A stretch of 64,000 nt of DNA, from the IMG/VR virus record IMGVR_UViG_3300022744_000020, positions 186,001 to 250,000 of that record. One strand, written 5' to 3'. The notes under the pieces were generated by a model, which was not told the DNA's origin, ran no database searches, and saw only the letters and a list, made by a program, of their open reading frames with translations. Origin of the DNA: a virus. This document shows positions 50,401 to 58,437 of this stretch, one piece after another. How positions within the stretch are numbered: the stretch's first letter is position 1; the number at the start of each line of letters is the position of its first letter. The translations under genes and the position numbers were made by a program.

Positions 50401-50417
50401 CTTGGAAGGAAGATCAA

Positions 50418-50843
50418 ATGCACGACGGAAGTATTCCTAGCTGGAAAAATTTCGGCACAGATAGCGTTCAGCGCCGTCCCTCAAAACCAACCCAGCCCGA
50501 TCCACTTTACCCCTTTTGCGAGCCGGTGGAAATGGTCATGACTGAGAACGGACCAAGACAGGCTGAAACGGATTTAATGAAATTCAAGCGCACCGGTAAC
50601 GCCCTCTGCGCGGCAAAGCTTTTGTCCGATCAAATACTTCAGGACCTGAAAAAGCCGGAGATCAAAATTCGTCGAGATTATCTCGAATGGCTTCTGGCCT
50701 ATTTAGAGGTTGATTGGGACTCGATCATGGAAAGTAACAACCGAGCTACTCGGAATGTGAATGATTTAATGGAGCGAGCCCAAGAAAACAAAGAAAACCA
50801 AAAGCTCGTGGTGGCCAGACTCGCAACCATTAGAAAAGATTAA
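50418..50843 (+). CDS. Unknown protein, 141 aa
   Basis: The start ATG at 50418 follows TTGGAAGGAAGATCAA. A hydrophilic, Lys/Asn/Glu-rich product with a C-terminal helix (ERAQENKENQKLVVARLATIRKD). Role unknown. Confidence 0.75.
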   Translation: MHDGSIPSWKNFGTDSVQRRPSKPTQPDPLYPFCEPVEMVMTENGPRQAETDLMKFKRTGNALCAAKLLSDQILQDLKKPEIKIRRDYLEWLLAYLEVDWDSIMESNNRATRNVNDLMERAQENKENQKLVVARLATIRKD

Positions 50844-50847
50844 GATC

Positions 50848-50858
50848 CTATATCATCG
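50848..50858 (+). promoter_or_regulatory. Putative phage promoter
   Basis: CTATATCATCG, starting 5 bases after the preceding stop and 44 bases before the ATG at 50902. It differs by one base from the site at 39233. Confidence 0.58.
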
Positions 50859-50901
50859 ATCTGGATAATCCAAATCCAGATCAACCAAACCAACCGCCAT
50901 C

Positions 50902-51774
50902 ATGACCATTCCTACCGTCTACTCCCAAGCCCGCCCGCAGATCTTTACCGAGGAGGAAATCGCACAGATGACTCCCGTCAATCAACTCGCTTACGCGCGA
51001 CTGAAAAGACTCAATCCGGAGGAGGAAGCAGGCTTCTTCCGCTGGAGCGCCGGCTCGTTGGCCTTTGATTCCGATGTGGAGAACCATCCCTGCTGGGGCC
51101 ACATCTACGCCAATCGGATCCGTGAATTATTGGTGGGGCTCAAAGATGAGAATCTCTACGTTGAGGTGTTTGACATGGGGGAGTTCTGGGTCTACAACCT
51201 TCAGCTCAACAACCCTCAGCAATGGAAGATTCTCAATCAGGGGGTCTACCACTTTCAGACGGAATACCAGCAAAGTTTTGGCCATGTGTCGTCGGACGCA
51301 GATACCATGACGGTGATGTACAAATCCCGACCCATGGGCCCGGTTCCGGATCACAGCATCGATGCCTGGTGGATCTCGGACAGCTTGTTGACCCGCATGG
51401 TCGACTACTGGTCGGCCAAGAAGTATTTCCAGCGGCTGGAAACTCAGCAGCACCGATACGAAGTAGCCCCCATTACCCGGCTCATTTTGGAGTCGAGCAA
51501 CGGAGAAAAGAAACTGGTGGACATTTCCGGGCTTGTCGGCATGTTCCATTACGGGGACGAGGGTTCTGTGAGGCTGGCCTTTCGGTATTTGGACAACCAG
51601 AGAGACACTGGCTTGGAGGTGGGTACCAAGGAAGCCGCTGATCGTTACCAGAAGTTCATTTTGGACGAGTTGGCTGCTCAGGGGGTTCCCGTTCTGAACA
51701 ACAAGGCACCGGATCTGAAGGCGTTCTATCCCGCTCAAAACTACCGTCGATCTGCCCCGCTAATCCTCAGATAA
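50902..51774 (+). CDS. Unknown protein, 290 aa
   Basis: Begins MTIPTVYSQARPQIFTEEEIAQ and is soluble with many aromatics (FWVYNLQLNNPQQWKIL, DHSIDAWWISDSLL). No family is recognised. Single gene between a promoter-like motif and a terminator. Confidence 0.78.
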   Translation: MTIPTVYSQARPQIFTEEEIAQMTPVNQLAYARLKRLNPEEEAGFFRWSAGSLAFDSDVENHPCWGHIYANRIRELLVGLKDENLYVEVFDMGEFWVYNLQLNNPQQWKILNQGVYHFQTEYQQSFGHVSSDADTMTVMYKSRPMGPVPDHSIDAWWISDSLLTRMVDYWSAKKYFQRLETQQHRYEVAPITRLILESSNGEKKLVDISGLVGMFHYGDEGSVRLAFRYLDNQRDTGLEVGTKEAADRYQKFILDELAAQGVPVLNNKAPDLKAFYPAQNYRRSAPLILR

Positions 51775-51805
51775 GCCTCAAAAACTGAAGCTTTAAGACA
51801 GCTCA

Positions 51806-51852
51806 ATACTGCCCCTTCCTCAAAAAGGAAGGGGCAGTATGCTTTTCTTTTT
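51806..51852 (+). terminator. Strong intrinsic terminator
   Basis: A perfect 15-bp stem ATACTGCCCCTTCCT and complement (51806-51820 with 51826-51840), loop CAAAA, then GCTTTTCTTTTT. Confidence 0.92.
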
Positions 51853-51904
51853 CTTTTATTCTCTGCCGGCAAGTAAATTCTCAAACTTAACCAGGAGTGC
51901 ATCC

Positions 51905-52495
51905 ATGCAACCCCTTAAGCAATTGATTTTATTGCTGTGTTTTCTGTTCAGCACCAATGCGTTCAGTCACACACCGCAGTGGATAACTCACCAAACTAAA
52001 GGCCGAGTAAGTCAATCTCTGGCTGTAAAAATTGTCTCTTTTGTGCATGCCTACTCACTCAAGCGGGATCTAGATCCTGACTTGGTGTTTCGGTTCATCA
52101 CGGTGGAGTCAGGGTTTCGATACAATGCATTATCCAAAGCCAACGCTCGTGGATATATGCAAGTAGTACCACAGTACCACCCTGAAAAAATAAGAGGTCG
52201 CAACCTCTTTGATCTCGAAACCAACATTGAAGTTGGGACGGCAGTGTTTCAAGAATATCTACTCAAGTATGGTGACGTTGATAAAGCCATTCGCGCTTAT
52301 CAAGGAAATCATCGCAGTGATGTCTACTTGAACAAAATTCGAGCAGTCAAGTTTATTGACTATCCGAATTACTACCCCAACACATCCCTCATTCCTGTCG
52401 AGTCGAATGCTGTAGATTTTAATGAACCTACATCATCAATTTGCGACGAGTTAGATCACTACGCTTGCATGCCTGACGAATTGCGTCGGCCATAA
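51905..52495 (+). CDS. Secreted SLT-type lytic transglycosylase, 196 aa
   Basis: Cuts the glycan strand of peptidoglycan from the periplasm. A signal peptide (MQPLKQLILLLCFLFSTNAFS) precedes the SLT domain. The catalytic Glu is in ITVESGFRYNALSKANARGYMQVVP (E68), with GYMQ matching the G(L/Y)MQ motif and AIRAYQGNH replacing the usual A..YN.G. A start ATG at 51905 has CCAGGAG upstream. A second, related enzyme follows at once. The C-terminal 35 residues with two Cys are extra. Confidence 0.86.
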   Translation: MQPLKQLILLLCFLFSTNAFSHTPQWITHQTKGRVSQSLAVKIVSFVHAYSLKRDLDPDLVFRFITVESGFRYNALSKANARGYMQVVPQYHPEKIRGRNLFDLETNIEVGTAVFQEYLLKYGDVDKAIRAYQGNHRSDVYLNKIRAVKFIDYPNYYPNTSLIPVESNAVDFNEPTSSICDELDHYACMPDELRRP

Positions 52496-52563
52496 GCTTT
52501 TGATCTCTGCTCTGACGCAAATGTAAAACTCTTCATGCGCTAAGCGCAGAAAGAAATAGCCCC

Positions 52564-53103
52564 GTGATCAAATCACTCAAATGGGTCTTGATGACCCTGA
52601 TTTTAAGTCTTTCGATTCCCTGCTTCCCGATGTCGGTGCAGTGGATTCAGTATGCGTCGTCAAACCGCATCGATCCCATCCGGGCAGTTTACCTCAAAGA
52701 CATGATTGCCAGGATCGCCAAAGAGAAAGGCGTGCCGGTAAAGCTGGCGCATCAACTGATCTCTACCGAATCTGCATACATTGCCCGAGCCAAGCACGGC
52801 CCAGCAGTAGGAATGACCCAGGTCATTCCTAGGTTCCATCAAGATCGATTCTTGACTGGAAACTATTACAACGAGGAAAACAACGTCCGAGCCGGGTTGG
52901 ATTATTTGGCAGAGTGTTTGGAAGATGCTCACGGTAATCAGGCGGTCGCTCTGGCTCTGTACAACCGAGGACCGCATCGATACGCATACGCCAGCAAAGT
53001 CCTTCGGGTGAACTTCAAGATACCAGCTTCATTCCATCGCTCTCAAGCAAAGAAACAATTGTATGCGAGCCGCGACGTGAGTCGACCACGGAGCAAGGGA
53101 TAA
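52564..53103 (+). CDS. Second secreted SLT-type lytic transglycosylase, 179 aa
   Basis: Starts at GTG 52564. The N-terminus (MIKSLKWVLMTLILSLSIPC) is a signal peptide. Catalytic Glu in ISTESAYIARAKHGPAVGMTQVIP (E69); ALALYNRGPHRY is the later motif. It is a tandem paralogue of the gene at 51905, but diverged. A basic C-terminal tail (RDVSRPRSKG) is unique to it. Confidence 0.83.
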   Translation: MIKSLKWVLMTLILSLSIPCFPMSVQWIQYASSNRIDPIRAVYLKDMIARIAKEKGVPVKLAHQLISTESAYIARAKHGPAVGMTQVIPRFHQDRFLTGNYYNEENNVRAGLDYLAECLEDAHGNQAVALALYNRGPHRYAYASKVLRVNFKIPASFHRSQAKKQLYASRDVSRPRSKG

Positions 53104-53473
53104 CTCCGATCATCTTGCTCTGACCGCTTGGTATCTCAACCTTGCTAAATCAGTGTACTCTTCTGTTATCGAGAGTAATCGTGACGGGTGAAGACTGGGC
53201 TCGCCGGCCCCTCAAGTCGTGTCCTGTAACCCATGATCTGCTTTGAAATGAGTAGCACGGCAATTGTTCGGGATAGCCCCACCCAAGCCCAAACGCCATC
53301 GAGGTGAATGGACTAAGATAAGTAAACTCAGTGGGGCTCTTACGGTTGTATGCACGCACGCGACAACTCGTGAATTTACAGAGTGCGCAAATAAGAAATT
53401 ATTTGTTTTGCACATCTGTTGCGTGAAGACGTCGAGTGATGTTCTTCTAGGGTGCACGTTTTGGAGGCGGATC
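53104..53473 (+). other. 370-base non-coding stretch with stem-loops
   Basis: No convincing gene on either strand. Visible pairings include GACT-GGGC-tcgccg-GCCC-ctca-AGTC near 53197-53217 and an 8-bp helix AGCCCCAC/GTGGGGCT (about 53275-53282 with 53331-53338) enclosing a CCAT/ATGG hairpin. It may hold one or more structured RNAs ahead of the tRNA-like element at 53709. Confidence 0.4.
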
Positions 53474-53698
53474 ATGGAAAGATTCGAGGTATGGATTTCA
53501 ACATTCTGGGGAATGGGGCAGATCCAGCGTTCTCGACGGGTGTACGTCTGTCAGGCTAAGACTTTTGACGAGGCGTGCTCAAAATTTGTCGAAAGATACC
53601 CCGAGTACCGAGAAGGTTGGAAGCCAGAGTCGCGACAAATTGGCTGGGATCAAAAGCTTTTCCCTTCCAAGAAAGAAGCAGACGCGTACTTGAGATAA
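53474..53698 (+). CDS. Unknown protein, 74 aa
   Basis: GGAGG six bases before the ATG at 53474 decides the start; the longer open frame upstream crosses the structured non-coding stretch and lacks a good site. The product MERFEVWISTFWGMGQIQRSRRV is small and basic. It lies 10 bases before the tRNA-like element. Confidence 0.65.
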   Translation: MERFEVWISTFWGMGQIQRSRRVYVCQAKTFDEACSKFVERYPEYREGWKPESRQIGWDQKLFPSKKEADAYLR

Positions 53699-53708
53699 GG
53701 GATTTTCA

Positions 53709-53793
53709 GGGTCCTGTCCCAACACCGGCCTTCTAAGCCGGCGACATAAAACGGTTGGACGGAAGTCAAGAAGTTCGATTCTTCCAGGACCCC
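53709..53793 (+). tRNA. tRNA-like RNA without a D-arm, anticodon-like UCU
   Basis: A perfect 7-bp acceptor-like stem GGGTCCT/AGGACCC (53709-53715 with 53786-53792). A T-arm with loop TTCGATT (53774-53780) and a GAAG/CTTC stem. An anticodon-like hairpin CCGGC-CTTCTAA-GCCGG (53725-53741) with T33 and purine 37, which would read as UCU (Arg). The normal D-arm is missing: only 9 bases separate acceptor and anticodon stems. Instead GTCCCAAC (53716-53723) pairs with GTTGGAC (53754-53760) around the hairpin, giving a long stem with an internal loop. CCA is not encoded. It could be a tRNA mimic, a degraded tRNA-Arg, or a processing or priming element. Confidence 0.55.
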
Positions 53794-53806
53794 CCAAGTC
53801 ACCTGT

Positions 53807-53858
53807 CATACATTCACTCCAGAGTCCAAAAGACTCTGGAGTGAATGTATGATGCTTT
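53807..53858 (+). terminator. Strong intrinsic terminator
   Basis: A perfect 20-bp stem (53807-53826 with 53832-53851), loop CAAAA, then ATGCTTTTTTT. It ends the transcript carrying the tRNA-like element. Confidence 0.93.
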
Positions 53859-53907
53859 TTTTATGCCGATCTAAAATAGGGTACAACCTCCTTGGAGAAA
53901 TAGAAGC

Positions 53908-54375
53908 ATGCCTGATAACCACACTCAGCTCTGGACCAGTATTCGCCCCGGTCAAAAATGGCATTTCACTTTGCTGGCGATCGTTCCGAACCATTGGCTA
54001 TCGAAATCGGGCCCGAGCATAAAGGAGAGAATTCAGCAGAATCCAGAATGCCTGAAAGAGATCCAGCGATTCACTGAAGACGGAAAAACTCTCTTTCATG
54101 GCGGTACCATGTTTGAGCTTAAAGCCACACATGGAGTTCCGCTCGATTTTCTGTTGGATAAAATTGTCAACGAGTTTGGCTTTGCTGTCAGTTGGATCGA
54201 TTTCATTGAACAGTCGCGCAAGAATGGGAGATGGGATTTCCAGACCATCAAAGAGATTGATTACGGCCTCAAGGACGCAATGATCGATCGACAGTACGCC
54301 GAAGGAATTCTGATCCGATGTAAGATCTACATGACACAAGTCGCTCACCCGCTTTTGAAGGAACAAACCAAATGA
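53908..54375 (+). CDS. Protein with AlaRS-like segment, 155 aa
   Basis: The middle (GGTMFELKATHGVPLDFLLDKIVNEFGFAVSWIDF, about 66-100) resembles the stretch of alanyl-tRNA synthetase that reads F.LYDTYGFP.DL......G..VD...F just after its catalytic core. No aminoacylation core or anticodon-recognition part is present, so this is not an active synthetase. It may be a tRNA-binding or decoy fragment, or a chance likeness. It follows the tRNA-like element and its terminator. It ends in an ATGA overlap with the next gene. Confidence 0.72.
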   Translation: MPDNHTQLWTSIRPGQKWHFTLLAIVPNHWLSKSGPSIKERIQQNPECLKEIQRFTEDGKTLFHGGTMFELKATHGVPLDFLLDKIVNEFGFAVSWIDFIEQSRKNGRWDFQTIKEIDYGLKDAMIDRQYAEGILIRCKIYMTQVAHPLLKEQTK

Positions 54376-54593
54376 AATACAACCAACTCAACATTGGTCC
54401 AGCTTTTTACTATCCAGACGAATTGGAGCGGTTAGAGGTATCTGTGGAAGTATCCCAACCGAACAAGGGAAAAGTTTGGGTCAAGGCTCGCCCTTTAAGT
54501 TGTTCCAATAACGCTTCCTTCCTGCATCGCCTCAAGATGGCTTGGGAAGTTTTTCGTGGTAAATCCGACGTTCTTCGCTGGAGAGGTCAATGA
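54372..54593 (+). CDS. Unknown small protein, 73 aa
   Basis: The ATG overlaps the preceding stop (ATGA), and the stop overlaps the next start in the same way. A basic product MKYNQLNIGPAFYYPDELERL. Role unknown. Confidence 0.7.
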   Translation: MKYNQLNIGPAFYYPDELERLEVSVEVSQPNKGKVWVKARPLSCSNNASFLHRLKMAWEVFRGKSDVLRWRGQ

Positions 54594-55144
54594 CTCAACC
54601 GATTCTTTTCGAGCAAATCCCTACGACTTCAATTAAGGACCTAATAAAGTTCTTTGATGAAAATGAACGGGAGTCTCTTAAGTCGATAAGTGCTTTTGAT
54701 TTTGAATCCCAGTTACTTCAGATCTACTGCTTCAAACCTGATGATCCGGTTAATACCTATAGACTTTTCTTTGTTTTAGCTTACTACCGCGAGTTTTGTG
54801 TGAATCCGGCAGAGTGCCGACCATTCGCAAAACTTCCGAACGGGGAAGTTTGTGAGATCGATGTCTCACTACTGGGGATAAGGATTAGGCCAATCACCAC
54901 CACCCTGAAGTACATGGTCGTGGATCGGGACCAACTTAACGTCCCGAGTAGGTATGGATTGCCCGCTATCGCCTTTGATGAAGTCGCCTGGTATCTCGGA
55001 AGTGGTCCTTTTGATGCAGAAGCAAACCCCACGATAGTTGAGCAGGTTCACACAGCTACAAAAGCTCGACTTCAAAAGTTCCCAGAAGAAGATTTCTTCG
55101 GTAAGGCACCTCACCCAAAAGTAAAGAATCGCAAAAAGTCCTGA
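54590..55144 (+). CDS. Unknown protein, 184 aa
   Basis: ATGA overlap at the start. A soluble protein beginning MTQPILFEQIPTTSIKDLIKF, with a very basic C-terminal tail (HPKVKNRKKS). No family is recognised. Confidence 0.76.
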   Translation: MTQPILFEQIPTTSIKDLIKFFDENERESLKSISAFDFESQLLQIYCFKPDDPVNTYRLFFVLAYYREFCVNPAECRPFAKLPNGEVCEIDVSLLGIRIRPITTTLKYMVVDRDQLNVPSRYGLPAIAFDEVAWYLGSGPFDAEANPTIVEQVHTATKARLQKFPEEDFFGKAPHPKVKNRKKS

Positions 55145-55145
55145 G

Positions 55146-55156
55146 CATATATTACC
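55146..55156 (+). promoter_or_regulatory. Putative phage promoter
   Basis: CATATATTACC, directly after the preceding stop and 57 bases before the ATG at 55213. It shares ATATTACCA with the site at 34271. Confidence 0.55.
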
Positions 55157-55212
55157 AAGGACTAAAGTAATCTTTGCTTAGTAACGAAACCACAACGATT
55201 GGAAAATCGATA

Positions 55213-55674
55213 ATGTCCGATACTGAAAAGCTCGCACTCATTTCCCCGGCACCTTGGCCGTATTTCGGTCTCGTTGACGGTGTGACTAAATATCAAGAAG
55301 ACCGAGAGCATAATCCGGAAGCCTTGCTCACAATGAAGATGAACGAGGAAACTCTTTCTGGTATGTTGGGCTATCTGCTCTCCGTCAAACAGTCTAATCG
55401 GGAACTCACGGCCCAGCGACAAGCGGTTGCCAACGAACTCGATTTCGCAAAAGGAGGGGATTTAACCCAACTAGCTTTAGCTGTTAGAAAACTAAACGGC
55501 GACCTCTTTGATAAGCACGGAGAATGGGCGCTCGAAAGAAGGCGAGCTGAAGAACTTCAAGGACAACTGAGTAAAGAGACTGCCAGAACTAAAGAGCTAG
55601 AAGAAAAATGTGCACGACTCGAGAAAATCAACGAGCGGCAACAAATCGCATTGCTTAATTTCTTAGGGGCTTAA
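55213..55674 (+). CDS. Coiled-coil protein, 153 aa
   Basis: The ATG at 55213 follows TTGGAAAATCGATA. The C-terminal half (ERRRAEELQGQLSKETARTKELEEK...) is a predicted coiled coil. The layout is like that of the proteins at 30088 and 60584: a short mixed N-terminus and a long helix. Role unknown. Confidence 0.75.
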   Translation: MSDTEKLALISPAPWPYFGLVDGVTKYQEDREHNPEALLTMKMNEETLSGMLGYLLSVKQSNRELTAQRQAVANELDFAKGGDLTQLALAVRKLNGDLFDKHGEWALERRRAEELQGQLSKETARTKELEEKCARLEKINERQQIALLNFLGA

Positions 55675-55721
55675 GACGACCTAAACCGTCCAGCTCAACA
55701 ACCAACGTAGGAGTAACTCCC

Positions 55722-56435
55722 ATGGCATTAGATCTTCAAAATCCCGTCAGCGAAACCCAATTCATCGAGAGTCAGCAAGAAAAATACGTCTTGGTCGACG
55801 AGGCGGCTCGCACTCAACTCAGCGAGACCATCAAGGCTATCGTCCTGCAAAATAGCAGCGAGTTCAACGCCGTTGTGGCGTGGTACTGCAAGTGCGTGGA
55901 GCAGTTCATGGGGCCGTTTGCCGAATGGCAAAAGCCAACAGTTCACGCCAGTGCCATTGCCTACGGAAACGAAAGCGATACCCACTTTCGTTTCGACATC
56001 TACCTGGGTTGTCTTTGGAAGAACGTCCGTCAGTTCGAGAACAACCCTGCAGCAACACGCAATCCGATTGCTCCTTTTGGGCTGGATACGGATCGCAGTT
56101 TGCCCATTGTGGATGAGGTGACTCGTCAGTTACTCGCCGCTCTGGCTTCAGAGTTCCTCCTGGTACCGACTTCTCGTGCCAGGCTCGGTAAATTCGGCTC
56201 TTTCAGCGAAGGGTCTCCGGAATGCGTCTATAAGCCAAATGGAAACATGATGGTTGGATTTTCCGTGATCTACAGTGTCACCGATTTGGTATGCGTCAAT
56301 ACCCGGATGCGCGGAATGGAAGGTAAGACTCCGTCGGCACTGTACGTGTTTTCTCGCATCTCCCCAAGGGTCATCGATGGGACACTCAAGCTGGCAGTGC
56401 AGCGAGTGATGAATATCGACGGCTCGATGATCTGA
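55722..56435 (+). CDS. Unknown protein, 237 aa
   Basis: The start ATG at 55722 has TAGGAG upstream. A soluble protein beginning MALDLQNPVSETQFIESQQEKY, with a beta-rich C-terminal part. No recognised motif. Confidence 0.78.
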   Translation: MALDLQNPVSETQFIESQQEKYVLVDEAARTQLSETIKAIVLQNSSEFNAVVAWYCKCVEQFMGPFAEWQKPTVHASAIAYGNESDTHFRFDIYLGCLWKNVRQFENNPAATRNPIAPFGLDTDRSLPIVDEVTRQLLAALASEFLLVPTSRARLGKFGSFSEGSPECVYKPNGNMMVGFSVIYSVTDLVCVNTRMRGMEGKTPSALYVFSRISPRVIDGTLKLAVQRVMNIDGSMI

Positions 56436-56456
56436 ATCAGGTCAAAAGGAAAAGAA

Positions 56457-57044
56457 ATGGCAATCGACACCATTCCGGAGATGAAGGACCAATCTCTCGA
56501 CGTGACAATCGAGGCGAATCGGTTTGCGCGGTACATGGTCTATCTCCAGGACTTATTTGCTTCTCCAAAGGCAGGTAATAAAGAGCCCGCTGAAGTTACG
56601 GTTGTGCTCAATGAAGATCGACCCCGCTACCTGGTAAAGTTTTACTGTCGGTATGCCATATCGAGCTACTTCGGTCTGGATTACACAGAGTTCATCGATC
56701 GCATCCTGAAGAAGAGAACCTACGTCGAGGCAATGGTGATTCCGGCAGGAGTTACGTCGCGCTGGACGCATTGCGCGGAGATCATCGTCGGGATACCCTG
56801 TAAGGAATATTACCGTGGCTATTTGACCGGGGTTCTTTTCGGGGAGGACAACCCTCTGGCATTCGTTACCGACGAATTCGAAATCAAGAATTATTTCTGG
56901 CGATATACTCGGGAAACTTTACTGGAGTGGTCGCTTGAAAACGACCAGAAGTCAAGAGGAGTTCAAGAACAATACCAGCTACAGTGTGCTTTGGATAATA
57001 AATTCCGAGCATTTAAAGATCAACTGATTTCCATCGCCAACTGA
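56457..57044 (+). CDS. Unknown protein, 195 aa
   Basis: Carries FARYMVYLQDLFASPK near residue 23 and DYTEFIDRILKKRTYVEA further on. A similar order (FFIYLQQVLAPS, NYNAVIQKILGRN) is found in the protein at 57532, so the two may be paralogues. Soluble; function unknown. Confidence 0.76.
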   Translation: MAIDTIPEMKDQSLDVTIEANRFARYMVYLQDLFASPKAGNKEPAEVTVVLNEDRPRYLVKFYCRYAISSYFGLDYTEFIDRILKKRTYVEAMVIPAGVTSRWTHCAEIIVGIPCKEYYRGYLTGVLFGEDNPLAFVTDEFEIKNYFWRYTRETLLEWSLENDQKSRGVQEQYQLQCALDNKFRAFKDQLISIAN

Positions 57045-57051
57045 GAACACC

Positions 57052-57261
57052 ATGGCCAAACTGAGTAAAGAAGCAAAAGAAGCGTTTCTGGAAGAACTGA
57101 ACCAACTGACCCGCAAACACGGAATTCACATCTGGGGTTGCGGCTGCTGTGGCGGGCCGGCACTGGTAGGTCTGACCGAAAAGGAAACCAGCCCCGACCA
57201 CCGGTATCGTTTTGATGACGCTGAAGAAAGCGACGGACATATCGAGTGGGCGGACAAATGA
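57052..57261 (+). CDS. Small protein with CGCCGG motif, 69 aa
   Basis: Begins MAKLSKEAKEAFLEELNQLT and has WGCGCCGGPALVG in the middle, a cluster of three Cys that could bind a metal. Acidic C-terminus. ATGA overlap with the next gene. Confidence 0.72.
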   Translation: MAKLSKEAKEAFLEELNQLTRKHGIHIWGCGCCGGPALVGLTEKETSPDHRYRFDDAEESDGHIEWADK

Positions 57262-57539
57262 GTCAGGAGCCTGAAAACCAATTCAGGCTCTCATTTCACT
57301 ACTTTGGGGTCAAGCTAGTTTTCACGATAGTTAGATCCCTTACTGGTGAGGTGAGCTGCACTATACGTGCTACTTACAGTGGAGTAAAAGAGCCTGAAGA
57401 GTTCGGGCTCAAATTTACCGATAAAGCGCAAAAAGCAGCGCGTGAAAACTGGCCGCTTTACTTGGAGAAGGCAAAGGCCAATGAGCTAACCTTCTTCTCC
57501 TCTCTTTTCGAAAACTCTCAAGAGGTGACACATGGCTGA
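57258..57539 (+). CDS. Unknown protein, 93 aa
   Basis: The ATG at 57258 overlaps the preceding stop. A small soluble product, MSQEPENQFRLSFHYFGVKL, beta-rich at the start. The end overlaps the next gene by 8 bases. Confidence 0.72.
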   Translation: MSQEPENQFRLSFHYFGVKLVFTIVRSLTGEVSCTIRATYSGVKEPEEFGLKFTDKAQKAARENWPLYLEKAKANELTFFSSLFENSQEVTHG

Positions 57540-58143
57540 TGCTGAAAACAACCAAGAATCAAGCGATCACCCCGCTACGCAAACCGGACAATTGGGGGAG
57601 TTCTTTATCTACCTCCAACAAGTTCTTGCTCCATCGACTTACCCGGTGATTTTCAGATCTGAGGAAATAGAGGCTGAGCCGGAACATACTCAACTCATCT
57701 TTACCACGGACTTTCCAGCAAAGTTCGAGGATGTGAGCGAGGACTGGAATTACAACGCAGTTATTCAAAAAATCCTAGGCCGAAATGCCACCCACCAAAA
57801 CATCCGGCATGCGCACTATTTCGCCCGAGATTATCCAACTCGGATTTTCTACTGGTGGACCTACGAACGAGAACTCAATATCCTGGCTCCGAAGATCGTA
57901 CTCCGGGAACAAACACTCGCCTCTACCCTGTTCCCGGAAATGGAAAATGATGAGCGTGCAAACATCAATCAGGGATACCGAAAGCAAGTGTTCTTGAAAG
58001 CAATCTATTCGATTGCTCAAGCAGTGCGAGAAGAACAGCAAGCGAAAATTTCGGATCTGATTCAAGAACTCTCCGAGCGCCAAAAGACCAGTCGTGCTTT
58101 AGATAAGGATCTGGTGCGTTGGTCAAAAATGGTTGCGATCTAA
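57532..58143 (+). CDS. Unknown protein, 203 aa
   Basis: Begins MADAENNQESSDHPATQTGQ. The middle resembles the protein at 56457 in order of motifs, so it is a likely paralogue. A C-terminal helix (IAQAVREEQQAKISDLIQELSERQK). Role unknown. Confidence 0.76.
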   Translation: MADAENNQESSDHPATQTGQLGEFFIYLQQVLAPSTYPVIFRSEEIEAEPEHTQLIFTTDFPAKFEDVSEDWNYNAVIQKILGRNATHQNIRHAHYFARDYPTRIFYWWTYERELNILAPKIVLREQTLASTLFPEMENDERANINQGYRKQVFLKAIYSIAQAVREEQQAKISDLIQELSERQKTSRALDKDLVRWSKMVAI

Positions 58144-58176
58144 ATCCCTTCATTCCAAAATAGAAAGGCCAGCATC

Positions 58177-58419
58177 GTGGGAATTGACCATTTTATCCTT
58201 TGCAGTAAATGCCAAGAATCGGCACCAACCGTAGGGACTTCAGCGGGATGCTCTGAGCCTCGTTGGATGCCTGACTCTTTGGAGGTGCTACCCGCGTTCA
58301 TAATGGCTCATCTTGGCCATCCGATTGAGTTGGTTCATGAATCTGATCCGCGCGCTTACCTGTTTGAGCAATGGGATGATGAAACCTTTGAAGCGATGAA
58401 AAATAAAATCCGCCCCTAA
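58177..58419 (+). CDS. Unknown small protein, 80 aa
   Basis: Begins with GTG at 58177 (AAAGG further upstream, weak spacing). The product has CSKCQES and GCSEP near the start, a possible metal site, and an acidic C-terminus. The start is uncertain. Confidence 0.6.
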   Translation: MGIDHFILCSKCQESAPTVGTSAGCSEPRWMPDSLEVLPAFIMAHLGHPIELVHESDPRAYLFEQWDDETFEAMKNKIRP

Positions 58420-58437
58420 ATTACCAGCGACAACGAC

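Noticed and set aside
53264-53473. N-terminal extension of the 53474 gene
   Set aside because: Crosses stem-loop sequence and has no ribosome binding site, while GGAGG marks the ATG at 53474.
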